Shown here: one piece after another, positions 9,192 to 18,609 of the stretch
Layout of the letters: each line of letters starts with the position of its first letter
Position numbering within the stretch: the stretch's first letter is position 1
Source of the DNA: Amycolatopsis arida
GTDB taxonomy: Bacteria; Actinomycetota; Actinomycetes; Mycobacteriales; Pseudonocardiaceae
Assembly: GCF_900115565.1 (NCBI RefSeq)
Contig: NZ_FOWW01000007.1
Location: 1-64,000, forward strand
Direction: 5' to 3'
DNA: 64,000 nucleotides
Notes under the pieces: model-generated
What the model saw: only the letters and a program-made list of their open reading frames with translations
Told to the model about the DNA's origin: nothing
The model's database searches: none
Translations under genes and position numbers: made by a program

Positions 9192-10070
9192 ATGAATCCT
9201 CGAATCTCCACGGTGCAGAGCCGGGAACAGGGCGCGGTGCTGCGCGAGCGGCGGGAGCTGGCCGGGTTGACCGGCGCGCAACTGGCGGAGCGAACCGGGT
9301 ACTCCCCGAGCAAGATCTGCCGGATCGAGAAGGGCCAGGCGGGGCAGAACCCCATCACGGTGACGACCCACCTGTCGCACTGCGGCGCCACCGCGCGGGA
9401 GGTGGACGAGGTCCTGCGCCTCGGCGAGCCCAACGACCCCGGCTTCCTCGCCCGGCGAATGCAGAACCTGTTGCGCGCGTTGATCTTGCACGAAAGGACC
9501 GCGCAGCGGATCCTCACCTGCGCTCCCACCTTCGTGCCGGGACTTCTCCAGACCTATGACTACGCCCGTGCGGTCATGGAGGTGAGCGGCGAGCTGCCGC
9601 CGAAGGAGGTCGAGCAGCGAGTGACTGCGCGGATGCAGCGTCAGCGCGTGCTCAGTGACAACCGGGCACTGCAGGTCACGTTCCTGATCTACGAGGGCGT
9701 GCTGCGCACGCCGCTGGGCGGCGCGAAGGTGATGCAGGACCAGATCTTCCGGCTGCTCTTCTCGTGCGACCGTCGTAATGTGAAGATCCGGATCCTGCCC
9801 TACTCCGCCGGACCCCTAGTGGCGACCGTTGGCTACTTCTACCTGATGGACTTCGAGGAGCACGGCCCGGTCGTCAGCATCGAGAGCGGACTTGGCGGCC
9901 TGATGATCGAAGAACGCGAGACCATCGAGGGCTACCGCCGGTTCGGCTCGGCGCTTGAGAAGCAGGCGTTGGACGAGGGAGAATCCCGGGAGATGCTTGC
10001 GCGCGTGGCAAGCGAGTACGACCCTCCCGAGGAGAGCGATGACCCCGGCCCCGGCTTGGCGGAAGAGTAG
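9192..10070 (+). CDS. XRE-family regulator with DUF5753 domain
   Basis: A 292-residue cytoplasmic DNA-binding protein. The N-terminal helix-turn-helix (residues about 15-70, [26 protein letters not shown]) is followed by a DUF5753 effector domain (about 100-275, including [14 protein letters not shown]). This architecture is widespread in actinomycetes and normally pairs with a small DUF397 protein, which overlaps its 3' end here. Such pairs include developmental regulators like WhiJ. ATG 9192 is preferred over an upstream ATG (9135) because it fits the usual N-terminus. Confidence 0.9.
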   Translation: MNPRISTVQSREQGAVLRERRELAGLTGAQLAERTGYSPSKICRIEKGQAGQNPITVTTHLSHCGATAREVDEVLRLGEPNDPGFLARRMQNLLRALILHERTAQRILTCAPTFVPGLLQTYDYARAVMEVSGELPPKEVEQRVTARMQRQRVLSDNRALQVTFLIYEGVLRTPLGGAKVMQDQIFRLLFSCDRRNVKIRILPYSAGPLVATVGYFYLMDFEEHGPVVSIESGLGGLMIEERETIEGYRRFGSALEKQALDEGESREMLARVASEYDPPEESDDPGPGLAEE

Positions 10071-10221
10071 CCATTCAAGCCAAGACTGGGAGTGCGTAGA
10101 AGTCTCCTTCGCTTCGGCCGAGGTCGCCGTCCGCGACTCCAAGGCCCCCGCCTCCGGCACCCTCCGCCTCACCCCGGCCGCCTGGCGCACCTTCCTCACC
10201 ACCGCCCGCCGCCCCGGCTGA
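10039..10221 (+). CDS. DUF397 small partner protein
   Basis: A 60-residue protein with the DUF397 pattern [16 protein letters not shown], then VAVRDSK and WRTFL. The start overlaps the end of the XRE-DUF5753 gene by 32 bases and has GGAGAG just upstream, so the two are co-translated. DUF397 proteins act with the preceding regulator class in Streptomyces. Its target is not visible here. Confidence 0.88.
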   Translation: MTPAPAWRKSSHSSQDWECVEVSFASAEVAVRDSKAPASGTLRLTPAAWRTFLTTARRPG

Positions 10222-10476
10222 CCGTCGGGCAGCACCTGCGGGCAGCCGACGGGCGACCAGCGAAACCCCAGGTCAGCGCCACCGGGAATAGGTCAGGCCG
10301 TGGCGTGGTTGTAGCGAGTGGTCGTAGTTTTCATGTGTTCGTGTTTCCGCACGCTCGCGAGGAACGATGTTGCGGGCGCGCCGCTTGCCTTCAGGGATCT
10401 GGAGCAGCCGCGTCGAGGAACCGGCCCGGGGCACCACACGGTGTGGGCCCCGTATCCAGCCCTGTAAGGAGCGACA

Positions 10477-10677
10477 ATGACTCAGGGAACTGTCAAGTGG
10501 TTCAACGCGGAGAAGGGCTTCGGCTTCATCTCCCGCACCGACGGACCGGACGTGTTCGTGCACTACTCCGAGATCGACGGCCACGGCTTCCGTAGCCTCG
10601 AGGAGAACCAGCACGTGGAGTTCGAGATGACCCAGGGCCCCAAGGGCCCGCAGGCCACCCACGTCCACGCGGTCTGA
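10477..10677 (+). CDS. cspA: Cold-shock protein, CspA family
   Basis: A 66-residue single OB-fold RNA chaperone with RNP1 (KGFGFIS) and RNP2 (VFVHYSEI). The start is set by AAGGAG seven bases upstream. The 255 bases before it carry no gene and probably include a long structured 5' leader, as is common for csp genes. A strong hairpin follows 40 bases after the stop. Confidence 0.95.
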   Translation: MTQGTVKWFNAEKGFGFISRTDGPDVFVHYSEIDGHGFRSLEENQHVEFEMTQGPKGPQATHVHAV

Positions 10678-10717
10678 TCCACCGGCGGATGACCTCTGCC
10701 GAGCACAGTAGCTAACC

Positions 10718-10747
10718 GAGGGCCGGCACCAGCGGGTGCCGGCCCTC
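10718..10747 (+). terminator. Strong intrinsic-type hairpin after cspA
   Basis: GAGGGCCGGCACC (10718-10730) and GGTGCCGGCCCTC (10735-10747) form a perfect 13-bp stem with loop AGCG. No U-tract follows. It also lies beyond the end of the convergent gene at 10807, so it may work in both directions. Confidence 0.8.
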
Positions 10748-10806
10748 GCGTATCACCACAGCGCCACCTCGCCAGGGCCCGCGCCACACCGCCCACACCC
10801 CGCGTT

Positions 10807-11142
10807 TCATATCCTCGTCCCCGCCCTCGGGCAGGAGAAGCGGTCACGGCACGCGGATCTCGCGGCCGGCGAGTGGGCTGGGCAGGTCGAGATGTGCTCG
10901 CCCAGGATCGAGGCCAGGGTCATCGGACCCTCGTCGGTGAACCGGGTGCCGAGCACGTCGATCGTCACCGCCGCGTCGGTCTCCGTGACGTGGACACCCA
11001 CCACCGACCGCACCCGCTGCGCGCCGGAGTCCACCAGCACCGCCACGCTGCGGTCGTCGTCCGTGCGCGACAGCGGGCTCCACTCCAGTGACACCAGCCC
11101 GGGACCCGGCGCGACGTGCGGCAGCCGTGGCTGGTCCGCCAC
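10807..11142 (-). CDS. Hypothetical protein
   Basis: A 111-residue reading frame with no recognised family. Its centre looks like real protein (SVVGVHVTETDAAVTIDVLGTRF), with alternating beta-strand hydrophobicity. The last 30 residues are rich in Cys, Arg and Pro and could be read-through of non-coding DNA. It starts 39 bases after the glutaredoxin gene on the same strand, so it may end that operon. Confidence 0.45.
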   Translation of the reverse strand: MADQPRLPHVAPGPGLVSLEWSPLSRTDDDRSVAVLVDSGAQRVRSVVGVHVTETDAAVTIDVLGTRFTDEGPMTLASILGEHISTCPAHSPAARSACRDRFSCPRAGTRI

Positions 11143-11181
11143 CCGAGGCCGCCGGCACCACCCGCACGCGATCCCTCCCGG

Positions 11182-11415
11182 TCACGCCAGGGCGCGGCGG
11201 AGGCGGTCCTCCTCGACCGACCAGTAGCCGTGCTCGGCGCCGTCCACCAGGATCACCGGCACGCGGTCGCCGTACTCGGCGCGCCACTCCGGGTCGGTGT
11301 CCACGTCGCACGCCGCCCACTCCGCGCCGACTTCGGCGCAGATCCGCGCCACGTCCCGCTCCGCCCGCTCGCACGCCGGGCAGCCCTGCCGGGTCATCAC
11401 GGTCACCTGGTGCAT
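11182..11415 (-). CDS. Glutaredoxin-like thiol-disulfide protein
   Basis: A 77-residue thioredoxin-fold protein with the redox motif CPAC near residue 12, followed by ERAERDVARIC and a cis-proline segment (RVPVILVDG). It starts seven bases after the acyl-CoA ligase gene, so the two are co-transcribed. A glutaredoxin-like gene also precedes hemA in mycobacteria (Rv0508, from memory). In a mycothiol-using organism its reductant is unresolved. Confidence 0.88.
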   Translation of the reverse strand: MHQVTVMTRQGCPACERAERDVARICAEVGAEWAACDVDTDPEWRAEYGDRVPVILVDGAEHGYWSVEEDRLRRALA

Positions 11416-11422
11416 GCCTCGA

Positions 11423-12937
11423 TCATCCCCGCAACCGCACCCGGCGCAGCTTCCCGGTTGGCGAGTGCGGCAACTCGTCGGCGAACGCGACCGTGCGCGG
11501 CACCTTGTACGCGGCCAGCCGGCCGGCGCAGGCGTCCACCACCTGCTGCTCGGACAGCGCCGCGCCCGGCTCCGGCACGATCACCGCCTTCACCGCCTCG
11601 CCGCTGCGCTCGTCGCGCACTCCCACCACGGCCGACTCGGCCACCCCGGGGATCGCGTTGATCACGTCCTCCACCTCGCGCGGGTACACGTTGAACCCGT
11701 TCACGATGATCAGGTCGTTGGCGCGGTCCACCAGGTGCAGGTCGCCGTCGACATCGAGATAGCCGACGTCGCCGGTGCGGAACCAGCCCTCGGCGTCGGG
11801 CCCGTGCGCGCCGTCCGGCCAGTACCCCGAGAACAGGTTCGGTCCGCGCACCGACACCAGCCCGGTGCCGGCGGCGTCCTCGGCGAACGCGTCGTCGGGG
11901 TCGGCCGGGTCGAGCGGCACCGGCCCTGGAGTGCCGTCGCTGTCCACCAGCCGCAGCTCCACGCCCGGCAGCGGGCGGCCCACCGAGCCCGGCTTCGGGT
12001 AGCCGGTGACCAGCGTGGTGGTGAGCACCGGCGCGGTCTCGGTGAGGCCGTAGCCCTCGAACACGCCGAGCCCGATGGCCGCGCGGATCGCGGCGAGCAC
12101 CTTCGGGTGCAGCGGCGCCGCGCCCGAGGTGAGCAGCCGCACGGTGGACAGGGCCTCGCCCAGCTCGTCCGGGGGCAGCGCGGCGAACTCGGCGTACATG
12201 GTCGGCACGCCGAGCACGGTGGTCACCCGGTGCTCGGCGCAGTGGGTCAGCGCCGCGCGGGCGTCGAACCGCTCGGCGAGCACCAGGGCCGCGCCCACCG
12301 ATGTCGCGGCGAGGAGGCCGGGGCCGAGGCCGTAGACGTGGAACAGCGGGACGCTGAGGTACACCCGGTCGGTGGGCTCGACGACGTGGGTGTCGAGCCG
12401 GGTGAGCTGGTCGACATTGGCCAGCAGCGCCCGGTGGGACAGCATCACGCCGCGCGGCCGGCCGGTGGTGCCGGAGGTGTAGGAGAGGACGGCGATGTCC
12501 TCGCCGGCGCCGACCGGCTGCACCGGCTCCGGCCGCGCGGCGGGCGGGTCGGTGCGGACGGGCACCTCGGTCACCTGCTGGTCGCCGCCGGTGCCGACGA
12601 TCAGCCGGGCGCCGCTGTGCTCGACGAATGTGGCCAGCTCGGTGTCGGGTCCCTGCGGCGACAGCGGCACGGCGATGCCGCCGGCGCGGACGACCGCGTA
12701 GAAGGCGATCGCGAACGCGGCGCCGGTGGACAGGCGCAGCACCACGCGGTCGCCGGGGGCCAGGCCGGCGGCGCGGAGCTCGGCCACCTGAGCGTCGACG
12801 GCGGCCTCGACGTCGGCCCAGGTCAGGGTGGTTCCGGTGGTGGTGTCGACGAGGCCGGCCGCCCCCGGCCGGGTGCGGGCCGCCGAGCTGAGCAGCTCGG
12901 CGACGTTGCCGGCCTTCCCGGTGGCGTGGTCGGTCAC
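11423..12937 (-). CDS. AMP-binding acyl-CoA synthetase (FadD-like)
   Basis: A 504-residue member of the ANL superfamily that activates a carboxylic acid as acyl-AMP and then acyl-CoA. The phosphate-binding loop is SYTSGTTGRPRGV (about 150-163), followed by EGYGLTE, RTGDVGYLD and the C-terminal lysine motif PTGKLRR. The chain length or aromatic specificity cannot be read from sequence. It is divergent from the BldN-like sigma gene and followed by the glutaredoxin gene. Confidence 0.9.
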   Translation of the reverse strand: MTDHATGKAGNVAELLSSAARTRPGAAGLVDTTTGTTLTWADVEAAVDAQVAELRAAGLAPGDRVVLRLSTGAAFAIAFYAVVRAGGIAVPLSPQGPDTELATFVEHSGARLIVGTGGDQQVTEVPVRTDPPAARPEPVQPVGAGEDIAVLSYTSGTTGRPRGVMLSHRALLANVDQLTRLDTHVVEPTDRVYLSVPLFHVYGLGPGLLAATSVGAALVLAERFDARAALTHCAEHRVTTVLGVPTMYAEFAALPPDELGEALSTVRLLTSGAAPLHPKVLAAIRAAIGLGVFEGYGLTETAPVLTTTLVTGYPKPGSVGRPLPGVELRLVDSDGTPGPVPLDPADPDDAFAEDAAGTGLVSVRGPNLFSGYWPDGAHGPDAEGWFRTGDVGYLDVDGDLHLVDRANDLIIVNGFNVYPREVEDVINAIPGVAESAVVGVRDERSGEAVKAVIVPEPGAALSEQQVVDACAGRLAAYKVPRTVAFADELPHSPTGKLRRVRLRG

Positions 12938-13140
12938 CGCGGTACCCCTTTCGATCTACGCATCTCCGGCGCCCAGTTTGGCAGCCGTATCCCCCGTCAT
13001 GGGGATTACAGCCAGTCGTCTCCGCATCGCAATCAGATCACCACTACCTACTTTCCGGTAACTACACGTATGCTGCGGTACTACCCGGGTGGTGACGATC
13101 ACTCGACCAGTTGGGAACGAGGCTGGCGGAGGTGCTGCCG

Positions 13141-13830
13141 ATGAGCCTGCAGGTTGCCGTTTCGGCAGGTCCGGTGCTGGTGGCACGCCCGGTTGCGCCG
13201 GCGACCCCCGCTCCGGTGGCTCCCGGGCCGGTCACGGACGCCGCCGCCGACGCCGCCTCGGCCGAGGCGTGGGACCTGGTACGGGCCGCGCAGGGCGGGG
13301 ACAGCGGCGCGTTCGGCCGGCTGTACGACCGGTATGTGGACGTGGTGTACCGGTACGTCCTGTTCCGGTTGAACGACCGGGACCTGGCCGAGGACGTGAC
13401 CAGCGAGACGTTCCTGCGGGCGTTGCGGCGGATCACGTCGGTGAGCTACCAGGGGCGGGACGTGGGCGCCTGGTTCGTCACGATCGCCCGGAACCTGGTG
13501 CTCGACCACGTGAAGTCCAGCCGGTTCCGGCTCGAGGTGGTGACGGACGAGGTGGCGGAGTCAGGGTGCGCGCCGTTCGGCGGGACGCCGCCGCAGCCGC
13601 CGGTGGGGCCGGAGCAGCAGGTCCTCAGCGACGCGACGAACACCGAGCTGCTGCGGTGCGTCAACCAGCTCGGCGACGACCAGCGGGAGTGCATCGTGCT
13701 GCGCTTCCTGCAGGGCCTGTCGGTGGCCGAGACCGCGCGGATCATGAACCGCAACGAGGGCGCCATCAAGGCCCTGCAACACCGCGCCGTGCGTCGCCTC
13801 GCCCAACTCCTCCCCACCAACCTCCGCTGA
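13141..13830 (+). CDS. bldN: ECF RNA polymerase sigma factor, BldN-like
   Basis: A 229-residue group IV sigma factor. Region 2 (about 55-120, with AFGRLYDRYVDVVYRYVLF and AEDVTSETFLRALRRI) and region 4 (about 165-220, with SVAETARIMNRNEGAIKALQ) are intact. An approximately 45-residue Ala/Pro/Val-rich extension precedes region 2, as in Streptomyces BldN, which is made as a proprotein. The ATG at 13141 has GGAGG eight bases upstream. An RsbN-like anti-sigma gene lies 2.5 kb downstream. The expected regulon is morphological development; that is inference by homology. Confidence 0.88.
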   Translation: MSLQVAVSAGPVLVARPVAPATPAPVAPGPVTDAAADAASAEAWDLVRAAQGGDSGAFGRLYDRYVDVVYRYVLFRLNDRDLAEDVTSETFLRALRRITSVSYQGRDVGAWFVTIARNLVLDHVKSSRFRLEVVTDEVAESGCAPFGGTPPQPPVGPEQQVLSDATNTELLRCVNQLGDDQRECIVLRFLQGLSVAETARIMNRNEGAIKALQHRAVRRLAQLLPTNLR

Positions 13831-13839
13831 CCAGGGAGC

Positions 13840-13896
13840 GCGGCCACGACGTGTTGGCCGCCCGCGCGTCGCCGTGTTTGCGGTTCGCGTCGCCCG
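13840..13896. terminator. Hairpin and GTGTTTGC-type repeat between convergent genes
   Basis: GCGGCCA (13840-13846) pairs with TGGCCGC (13855-13861). GTGTTGGCC at 13851 and GTGTTTGCG at 13874 resemble units of the array at 18610. The space separates the sigma gene from the convergent transporter gene, so a two-way terminator is likely. Confidence 0.4.
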
Positions 13897-14943
13897 TCAG
13901 GGCGCGGCGAGCAGCACGATCGCGACGGCCGCGCCGCCCAGGCCCACCGCCTGGGTCGGAGTGAGACGTTCGCGGAGGACGGTCAGCCCGAGCAGCACCG
14001 GGATCGCCGGGTACAGGGACGCCAGCACCACCGCCACGGCCATCAGCTCCTGCCGGGTGGCCAGCGTGTAGAGCACGATCGCCAGCGTGCCGACCATGCC
14101 GGACGCCAGCGCGGGCGGCACCAGCCGCCGGGGCAGCCGGCCGCGGACCATCGGCAGGATGGTCAGCACCGACGCCGCGCGGCTGGCGACCAGGGGCCAC
14201 AGCCCGGCCGCCGGGTCGACCGGCGCCAGCGCCACGAACTGCAGGGCGAACCCAACCCCGGCGAACAGACCGAACCTGGTGTCGACCGCGCTCCCGCCCA
14301 GCCGACCGCCGGCCACCAGCCACAGCGCAGGGAGCGCCAGCGCGATGCCGCACCACGCCAGCGGCGACGGCCGGTCGGCGAGGAACAGCACCCCGACCAG
14401 CACCGGCAGCGCCACGCCCGCGAGGTCGCTCAGCGGCACGACCACGCTCATCCGGCCGATGCCGATACCGCGGAACAGGAAGACCAACCCGATGCCGGTG
14501 CCGATGCCGGACAGCGCGCCCCACCCGAGCGAGGCCGCGTCGACCCGCGGCGCGCCCACCAGCAGCGCGAGACCCAGGACCAGCGCGGTGCCACCGAGTT
14601 GGCCGTAGAACGCCACGACAGCGCCCCGTTCGCGGCGGGGCGCTTCGTCGGCCCTTCGCGGGGAGGCGGCCGCACGGCCGCCGGGGTGTGCCGGGGACGC
14701 CGGCCGTTCCCGTGCGTCGCCCGCCGGCCGTGGCGGTTCGGCGGGCTCATCCGCCGGCGGCGGCGTCCGCTCCGCGGCATCCTCCGGCGGTGCCCGCCGC
14801 ACCGCGACATCCACCGGCCGCGGCGCCCTGTCCACCGGCACCCCATCCCGGGCAGCGAACGGGGTGGTCCGGGACAGCAGGCCACTCACGAAGTCGTTGA
14901 GCCCGAAGCACACCGCCGCCGCCAGCGCGAGCAGCTCACCCAT
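13897..14943 (-). CDS. EamA-family (DMT) transporter with a large hydrophilic insertion
   Basis: About 348 residues forming a multi-helix drug/metabolite-type permease with two EamA repeats. After the first helix (residues about 3-24) there is an unusual stretch from about 29 to 106, rich in Pro, Ala, Arg, Glu and Asp, before the second helix (AFYGQLGGTALVLGLALLVG). EamA proteins normally have only a short loop there. The ATG at 14943 is preferred to one at 14988. It interrupts the usual bldN-rsbN adjacency. The substrate is unknown. Confidence 0.8.
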   Translation of the reverse strand: MGELLALAAAVCFGLNDFVSGLLSRTTPFAARDGVPVDRAPRPVDVAVRRAPPEDAAERTPPPADEPAEPPRPAGDARERPASPAHPGGRAAASPRRADEAPRRERGAVVAFYGQLGGTALVLGLALLVGAPRVDAASLGWGALSGIGTGIGLVFLFRGIGIGRMSVVVPLSDLAGVALPVLVGVLFLADRPSPLAWCGIALALPALWLVAGGRLGGSAVDTRFGLFAGVGFALQFVALAPVDPAAGLWPLVASRAASVLTILPMVRGRLPRRLVPPALASGMVGTLAIVLYTLATRQELMAVAVVLASLYPAIPVLLGLTVLRERLTPTQAVGLGGAAVAIVLLAAP

Positions 14944-15037
14944 GCCGATCCCCGGCCAGCCGAGCCACCCCGCTTGCTCCCCGGCCACACGCGCCCGTCA
15001 CCGCCGGCGCGTTCCCCGCAGGAAACCCCTGAAACCC

Positions 15038-15133
15038 TCGGAGCGGGCCCCGCCCTCCCCGGGGATCCCGTGCCGCGGCCAGCGTATCGAGACCACCACC
15101 GCACCGGGACACACCAGCAAGAATGGGGACAAC
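15038..15133 (-). repeat. Spaced-motif intergenic element, copy C
   Basis: Read on the minus strand, GAGTTGTCCCCAT (GTTGT from 15133) is followed exactly 44 bases later by CGATACGCTGG (from 15089), then CCCCGGGGAGGGCGGGG. It is upstream of the EamA gene by about 100 bases in the same direction and could supply a promoter. It is a direct repeat of copy D. Confidence 0.65.
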
Positions 15134-15317
15134 TCGGTGCCGCGACCGGGCCTTTCGGTCGGCTCGCGAGCCAACCAGCCCACTCGCCCGCCGCCCAATC
15201 ACCGCACCAGCGAGGCGACCGAACCGGCTCACCGACCCCGCTGTCACCAGGCAGACGCCTCCGCCGACGAGCAGCGAGCCATGGCGCGCGAGTTCGGCTT
15301 CACCCGAGGCCGCCGAG

Positions 15318-15406
15318 CACGGCCCGCCCTCCCTGGGAGCCCGCGTGACGGCCAGCGTATCGAGACCACCGCCATATCGGGACACACCAACGAAAATGGG
15401 GACAAC
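15318..15406 (-). repeat. Spaced-motif intergenic element, copy D
   Basis: This is a near-tandem duplicate of copy C, 273 bases away. Minus-strand GTTGTCCCCAT starts at 15406 and CGATACGCTGG at 15362 (44 bases), followed by a diverged G/C block. The similarity to copy C extends through the spacer (TGTGTCCCG) and about 30 bases beyond each end. The rest of the gene-free interval 14944-15523 shows nothing else I can identify. Confidence 0.65.
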
Positions 15407-15523
15407 TCCGCGCCGCGAATCGACCACTCGACCCACCCTACAAACCGACCGGCCCACTCGCCCGCCACCCGAGCACCACGTCACCGAGACCACCGAACCC
15501 CGCGCACACCTGCCATCGTCGGG

Positions 15524-16075
15524 CTACCGGATCGGCTGGCCGGCCCGGTCCACCTCGCCACGCTCACGGGCGGCCTGGCCGACCGGGCACACCGAGTCGT
15601 GGGCGAGGCAGGCGGCCCGGTCGCACAACCGACACACCCGCTGGTTGTCCCCGATCTCGACGTAGATCCGCTCGAGCAGCCGCTCCAGCAGCCCGCCCAG
15701 CGTCTCCCGCGCCTCGTCGTCCAGGGTGTCGACCAGCTCGCGCAGCGGGTCGGCCCGCGCGGCCAGGATGTGCTCGGCCGCCCGGCGGCCCCGCTCGGTC
15801 GCGTACACCGCCACCCAGCGCCCCACACTGCGTCGCCGCTCGACCAACCCGTGCTCCTGCAGCGAGTCGACCATCCGCGCCGCCGCCGGTTGGCTCAGTC
15901 CGACCCGGCGCCCGAGCTCCGTGACACTGAGCCCGGGCGCGGCCACCAGCGACACCAGCGCCGCCGCGCCGCTCGTACTCACGCCCGCCGCCGCGGTCAC
16001 CCCGGTCAGCACGAGGTCGTTGACCGCCAGCACGGTCGCGCCCAACAGGTTCGCCACTCGATCCTTGTCATGCAT
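15524..16075 (-). CDS. MarR-family regulator with C-terminal cysteine cluster
   Basis: A 183-residue winged-helix regulator (core about 35-105, with LSVTELGRRVGLSQPAAARMVDSL). The C-terminus adds a four-cysteine motif (C148, C151, C156, C163, in VCRLCDRAAC..CPV) that could bind metal or sense redox state. The start codon lies inside a 17-base palindrome, which suggests autoregulation. It is divergent from the anti-sigma gene and lies between the sigma factor and its likely partner. Confidence 0.88.
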   Translation of the reverse strand: MHDKDRVANLLGATVLAVNDLVLTGVTAAAGVSTSGAAALVSLVAAPGLSVTELGRRVGLSQPAAARMVDSLQEHGLVERRRSVGRWVAVYATERGRRAAEHILAARADPLRELVDTLDDEARETLGGLLERLLERIYVEIGDNQRVCRLCDRAACLAHDSVCPVGQAARERGEVDRAGQPIR

Positions 16076-16086
16076 GACTCATGCAT
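16070..16086. promoter_or_regulatory. Palindromic operator over the MarR start codon
   Basis: ATGCATGACTCATGCAT is a perfect 8-bp inverted repeat around one central base and includes the start codon at 16073-16075. MarR proteins bind such palindromes at their own promoters. Assignment to this regulator is inference. Confidence 0.6.
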
Positions 16087-16287
16087 ATCCCTTTTCTGGC
16101 AGACTATGCAAGGGCTGGGGGCCACGCCGTAACCGGGTCCCGAGACCATTCGTTGCTCCTGCACAGAAGCACCGACTGCAGCACCCCGGACAGCGGTACC
16201 CGTACCGCGGCCGGCACCGAACGAGCACCGACCCGACGCCAGCCGGCGCCGAGTCCGACACCAGCCGAACCGTGGAAAGTAGGAACC

Positions 16288-17496
16288 GTGCCCGGTGGGA
16301 GTCCCCGCGAGCGAGCCGCACAACAGCGGTTCGCCGAGGCTCTCGACCGCGGCGCGACCCACCTCGACGACCAGGAGTTCGCCGCCGAGCTCGCCGTGGT
16401 CTCCGCGCTGCGTCGCGCCGGCGCGGCCGCCGCCCGGCAGCCGGTGCCCCGGGAGCGGATCGCCGCGCAGCTCACCACCCCGGAGGCCCCTACTCCGGAG
16501 GGCACTGCTCCGGAGACCACTGCCCCGAAGACCACTGCCCCGGAGACCACTGCCCCGAGGGCCGCCGCGCGGGAAGCCGACGCGCCCCAGGTGCCCGAGC
16601 CGCGCAAGCCCGCCGAGGAGCTCCCCCGCCGCCGCCGCCGGCTGCCCGTGCTGGCCGCCGCCGCGTGCCTCGTCCTCGCCCTGCTCGGCCTCGGCGCGTT
16701 GCTGTCGGAGCACGCGCTGCCCGGCGAACCGCTCTACGACGTCAAACGCCTGCGTGAGGCCGCCGCCGTCCAGCTCACCTTCGACGCCGAGGCCCGCGCC
16801 CTGCGGCGGCTCGAGCACGCGGAGAACCGGCTCGACGAGCTGGACCTGCTCACCCAACGCCCCGGCGACACCACCTCCGGCTTCGCCGTGGCACTGGCCG
16901 ACTTCGACGCCGACACCCGCGCCGCGGTCGCCGGGCTGATCGCCGTCGCCACCTCCTCCGACGGCCAGCAGCTGGCCGCGCTGCGCGCCTGGGCCGAGCG
17001 GCAGGCCGAACGGCTCGCCGCGCTGCGCCCCGCGCTCCCCGCCGACCTCGCGCACCAGCACGCCGACGCCACCGGCCTGCTCACCCGCGTCGGGGAGCGG
17101 GCCAGCGCGCTGGCCGGGCGGATGGACTGCTACCAGATCACCTCGGGCCAGGCGGACGAGCTTGGCGCGCTCCCGTTCCCCGGCGCCTGCGGCCGGCCGA
17201 CGGACCCGCCCGCCGGCGCTCCACCGCCCCGGACCCCCGCCCCGCACGAGTCCGCCGTTCCGTCACTCAGGGTCACCGAACCGGCCGACGCGGCGCGGCT
17301 GACGACCAACACGCCCTCGATCCCGAGCCCGGCCCCCAGCCCGTCCGAGTCGGGCTACACGCCGCGGCAGTGGGTCCCCGCGCCACCGCCCGACGCGGTG
17401 CCCCGACCCAGGCTGCCGGACTCCGTACCCGACCCGCCCGCCGTGGTGTCCGTCCCGCCGGTGCTGCCCGGCCTGCCAGAGATCCGGGTCGGCTGA
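16288..17496 (+). CDS. RsbN-like membrane anti-sigma factor (DUF5667)
   Basis: About 402 residues. A cytoplasmic N-terminal part ([16 protein letters not shown]) is followed by a low-complexity linker with [18 protein letters not shown] repeats. One membrane helix ([20 protein letters not shown]) comes next, then an extracytoplasmic DUF5667 domain beginning [14 protein letters not shown], and a Pro/Ser-rich tail. This matches RsbN, which holds BldN inactive in Streptomyces. The GTG at 16288 is chosen because AGTAGGA lies five bases upstream. The likely partner sigma gene is 2.5 kb upstream on the same strand. Confidence 0.8.
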   Translation: MPGGSPRERAAQQRFAEALDRGATHLDDQEFAAELAVVSALRRAGAAAARQPVPRERIAAQLTTPEAPTPEGTAPETTAPKTTAPETTAPRAAAREADAPQVPEPRKPAEELPRRRRRLPVLAAAACLVLALLGLGALLSEHALPGEPLYDVKRLREAAAVQLTFDAEARALRRLEHAENRLDELDLLTQRPGDTTSGFAVALADFDADTRAAVAGLIAVATSSDGQQLAALRAWAERQAERLAALRPALPADLAHQHADATGLLTRVGERASALAGRMDCYQITSGQADELGALPFPGACGRPTDPPAGAPPPRTPAPHESAVPSLRVTEPADAARLTTNTPSIPSPAPSPSESGYTPRQWVPAPPPDAVPRPRLPDSVPDPPAVVSVPPVLPGLPEIRVG

Positions 17497-17590
17497 CGCT
17501 CCAGCACGGTGCGACAAAGCCACGACGACAGTCGATACTCTGTGCACAGGAGGTTCGCCGGAACTCGGCGATCTTCGTCGGACGCAGAGC

Positions 17591-18598
17591 GTGGAGGCGG
17601 TGTGCGTGTCGCGGTGGCGTGGCCGGAGTAAGGGTCAGGAGCTGGAACGGCTCGCCGCGCTGGCCGGCGAGGCATCGGCAGACGCCGCCGTCGCCATGGA
17701 GGCCGTCTCGGCCCAACTGCTCACCGCGACCGAGGCGACGGAGCCGACCGGCGACGCCGGTGAGCCAGCCACCGAGTCGCGCGACACCACCCACGACTCC
17801 ACCGACGGTTCCGCGCCCGCACCGCCGGACCTCACCGCCGCGGCGTTCTTCGACGTCGACAACACCATGATGATGGGCGCGTCGATCTTCCACTTCGCCC
17901 GCGGGCTCGCCGCGCGCAAGTACTTCACCACCTCCGACCTCGCCGGGTTCGCCTGGCAGCAGATGAAGTTCCGGCTCATCGGCCGCGAGGACCCGAACAG
18001 CATCAAGTCCAGCCGCGAGCAGGGGCTGTCGTTCGTCGCGGGGCGCACGGTGGCCGAGATGAACGAGGTCGGCGAGCAGATCTACGACGAGCTGATGGCC
18101 GACAAGATCTGGGCCGGCACCCGGGCGCTGGCGCAGATGCACCTCGACGCCGGGCAGCGGGTGTGGCTGGTGACCGCCACGCCGGTGGAGCTCGCCACGA
18201 TCATCGCCCGCCGGCTCGGGCTCACCGGCGCGCTGGGCACCGTGCTGGAGAGCGTCGACGGTGTCTACACCGGACGGTTGGTCGGCGACCTGCTGCACGG
18301 CAGGGCGAAGGCGCACGCGGTGCGCGCGCTGGCCGCCCGCGAGGGGCTGAACCTGCGGCGCTGCACGGCGTACTCGGACTCCTCCAACGACGTGCCGATG
18401 CTGTCCGTGGTCGGTACCGCCGTGGCGATCAACCCGGACGCCGGCCTGCGCGAGATCGCCCGCAACCGGCACTGGGAGATCCGTGACTTCCGCACCGGGC
18501 GCAAGGCCGCGAAGATCGGCGTGCCGTCGGTGCTCGGCGCGGGCGCGCTGGCCGGCGCCGTCGCCGCCGGCCTCGCCTACCGCAAGCGCACCGCCTGA
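17591..18598 (+). CDS. HAD-IB family hydrolase (SerB-like phosphatase)
   Basis: A 335-residue haloacid-dehalogenase phosphatase. The catalytic motif FFDVDNTMM lies near residue 87, followed by WLVTATPVE and the acidic motif [12 protein letters not shown]. The first 80 residues are a variable acidic extension. The C-terminus ends in one hydrophobic helix ([18 protein letters not shown]), suggesting membrane association. The homologue in mycobacteria is called serB1, but lysophosphatidate or other phosphomonoesters are possible substrates. It lies beside a PlsC-type acyltransferase. GTG codons at 17600 and 17606 are alternative starts. Confidence 0.85.
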   Translation: MEAVCVSRWRGRSKGQELERLAALAGEASADAAVAMEAVSAQLLTATEATEPTGDAGEPATESRDTTHDSTDGSAPAPPDLTAAAFFDVDNTMMMGASIFHFARGLAARKYFTTSDLAGFAWQQMKFRLIGREDPNSIKSSREQGLSFVAGRTVAEMNEVGEQIYDELMADKIWAGTRALAQMHLDAGQRVWLVTATPVELATIIARRLGLTGALGTVLESVDGVYTGRLVGDLLHGRAKAHAVRALAAREGLNLRRCTAYSDSSNDVPMLSVVGTAVAINPDAGLREIARNRHWEIRDFRTGRKAAKIGVPSVLGAGALAGAVAAGLAYRKRTA

Positions 18599-18609
18599 CC
18601 CGCCCCGGC

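Noticed and set aside
11297-13144. A 615-codon plus-strand open frame
   Set aside because: Antisense to the acyl-CoA ligase and glutaredoxin genes; low-complexity composition.
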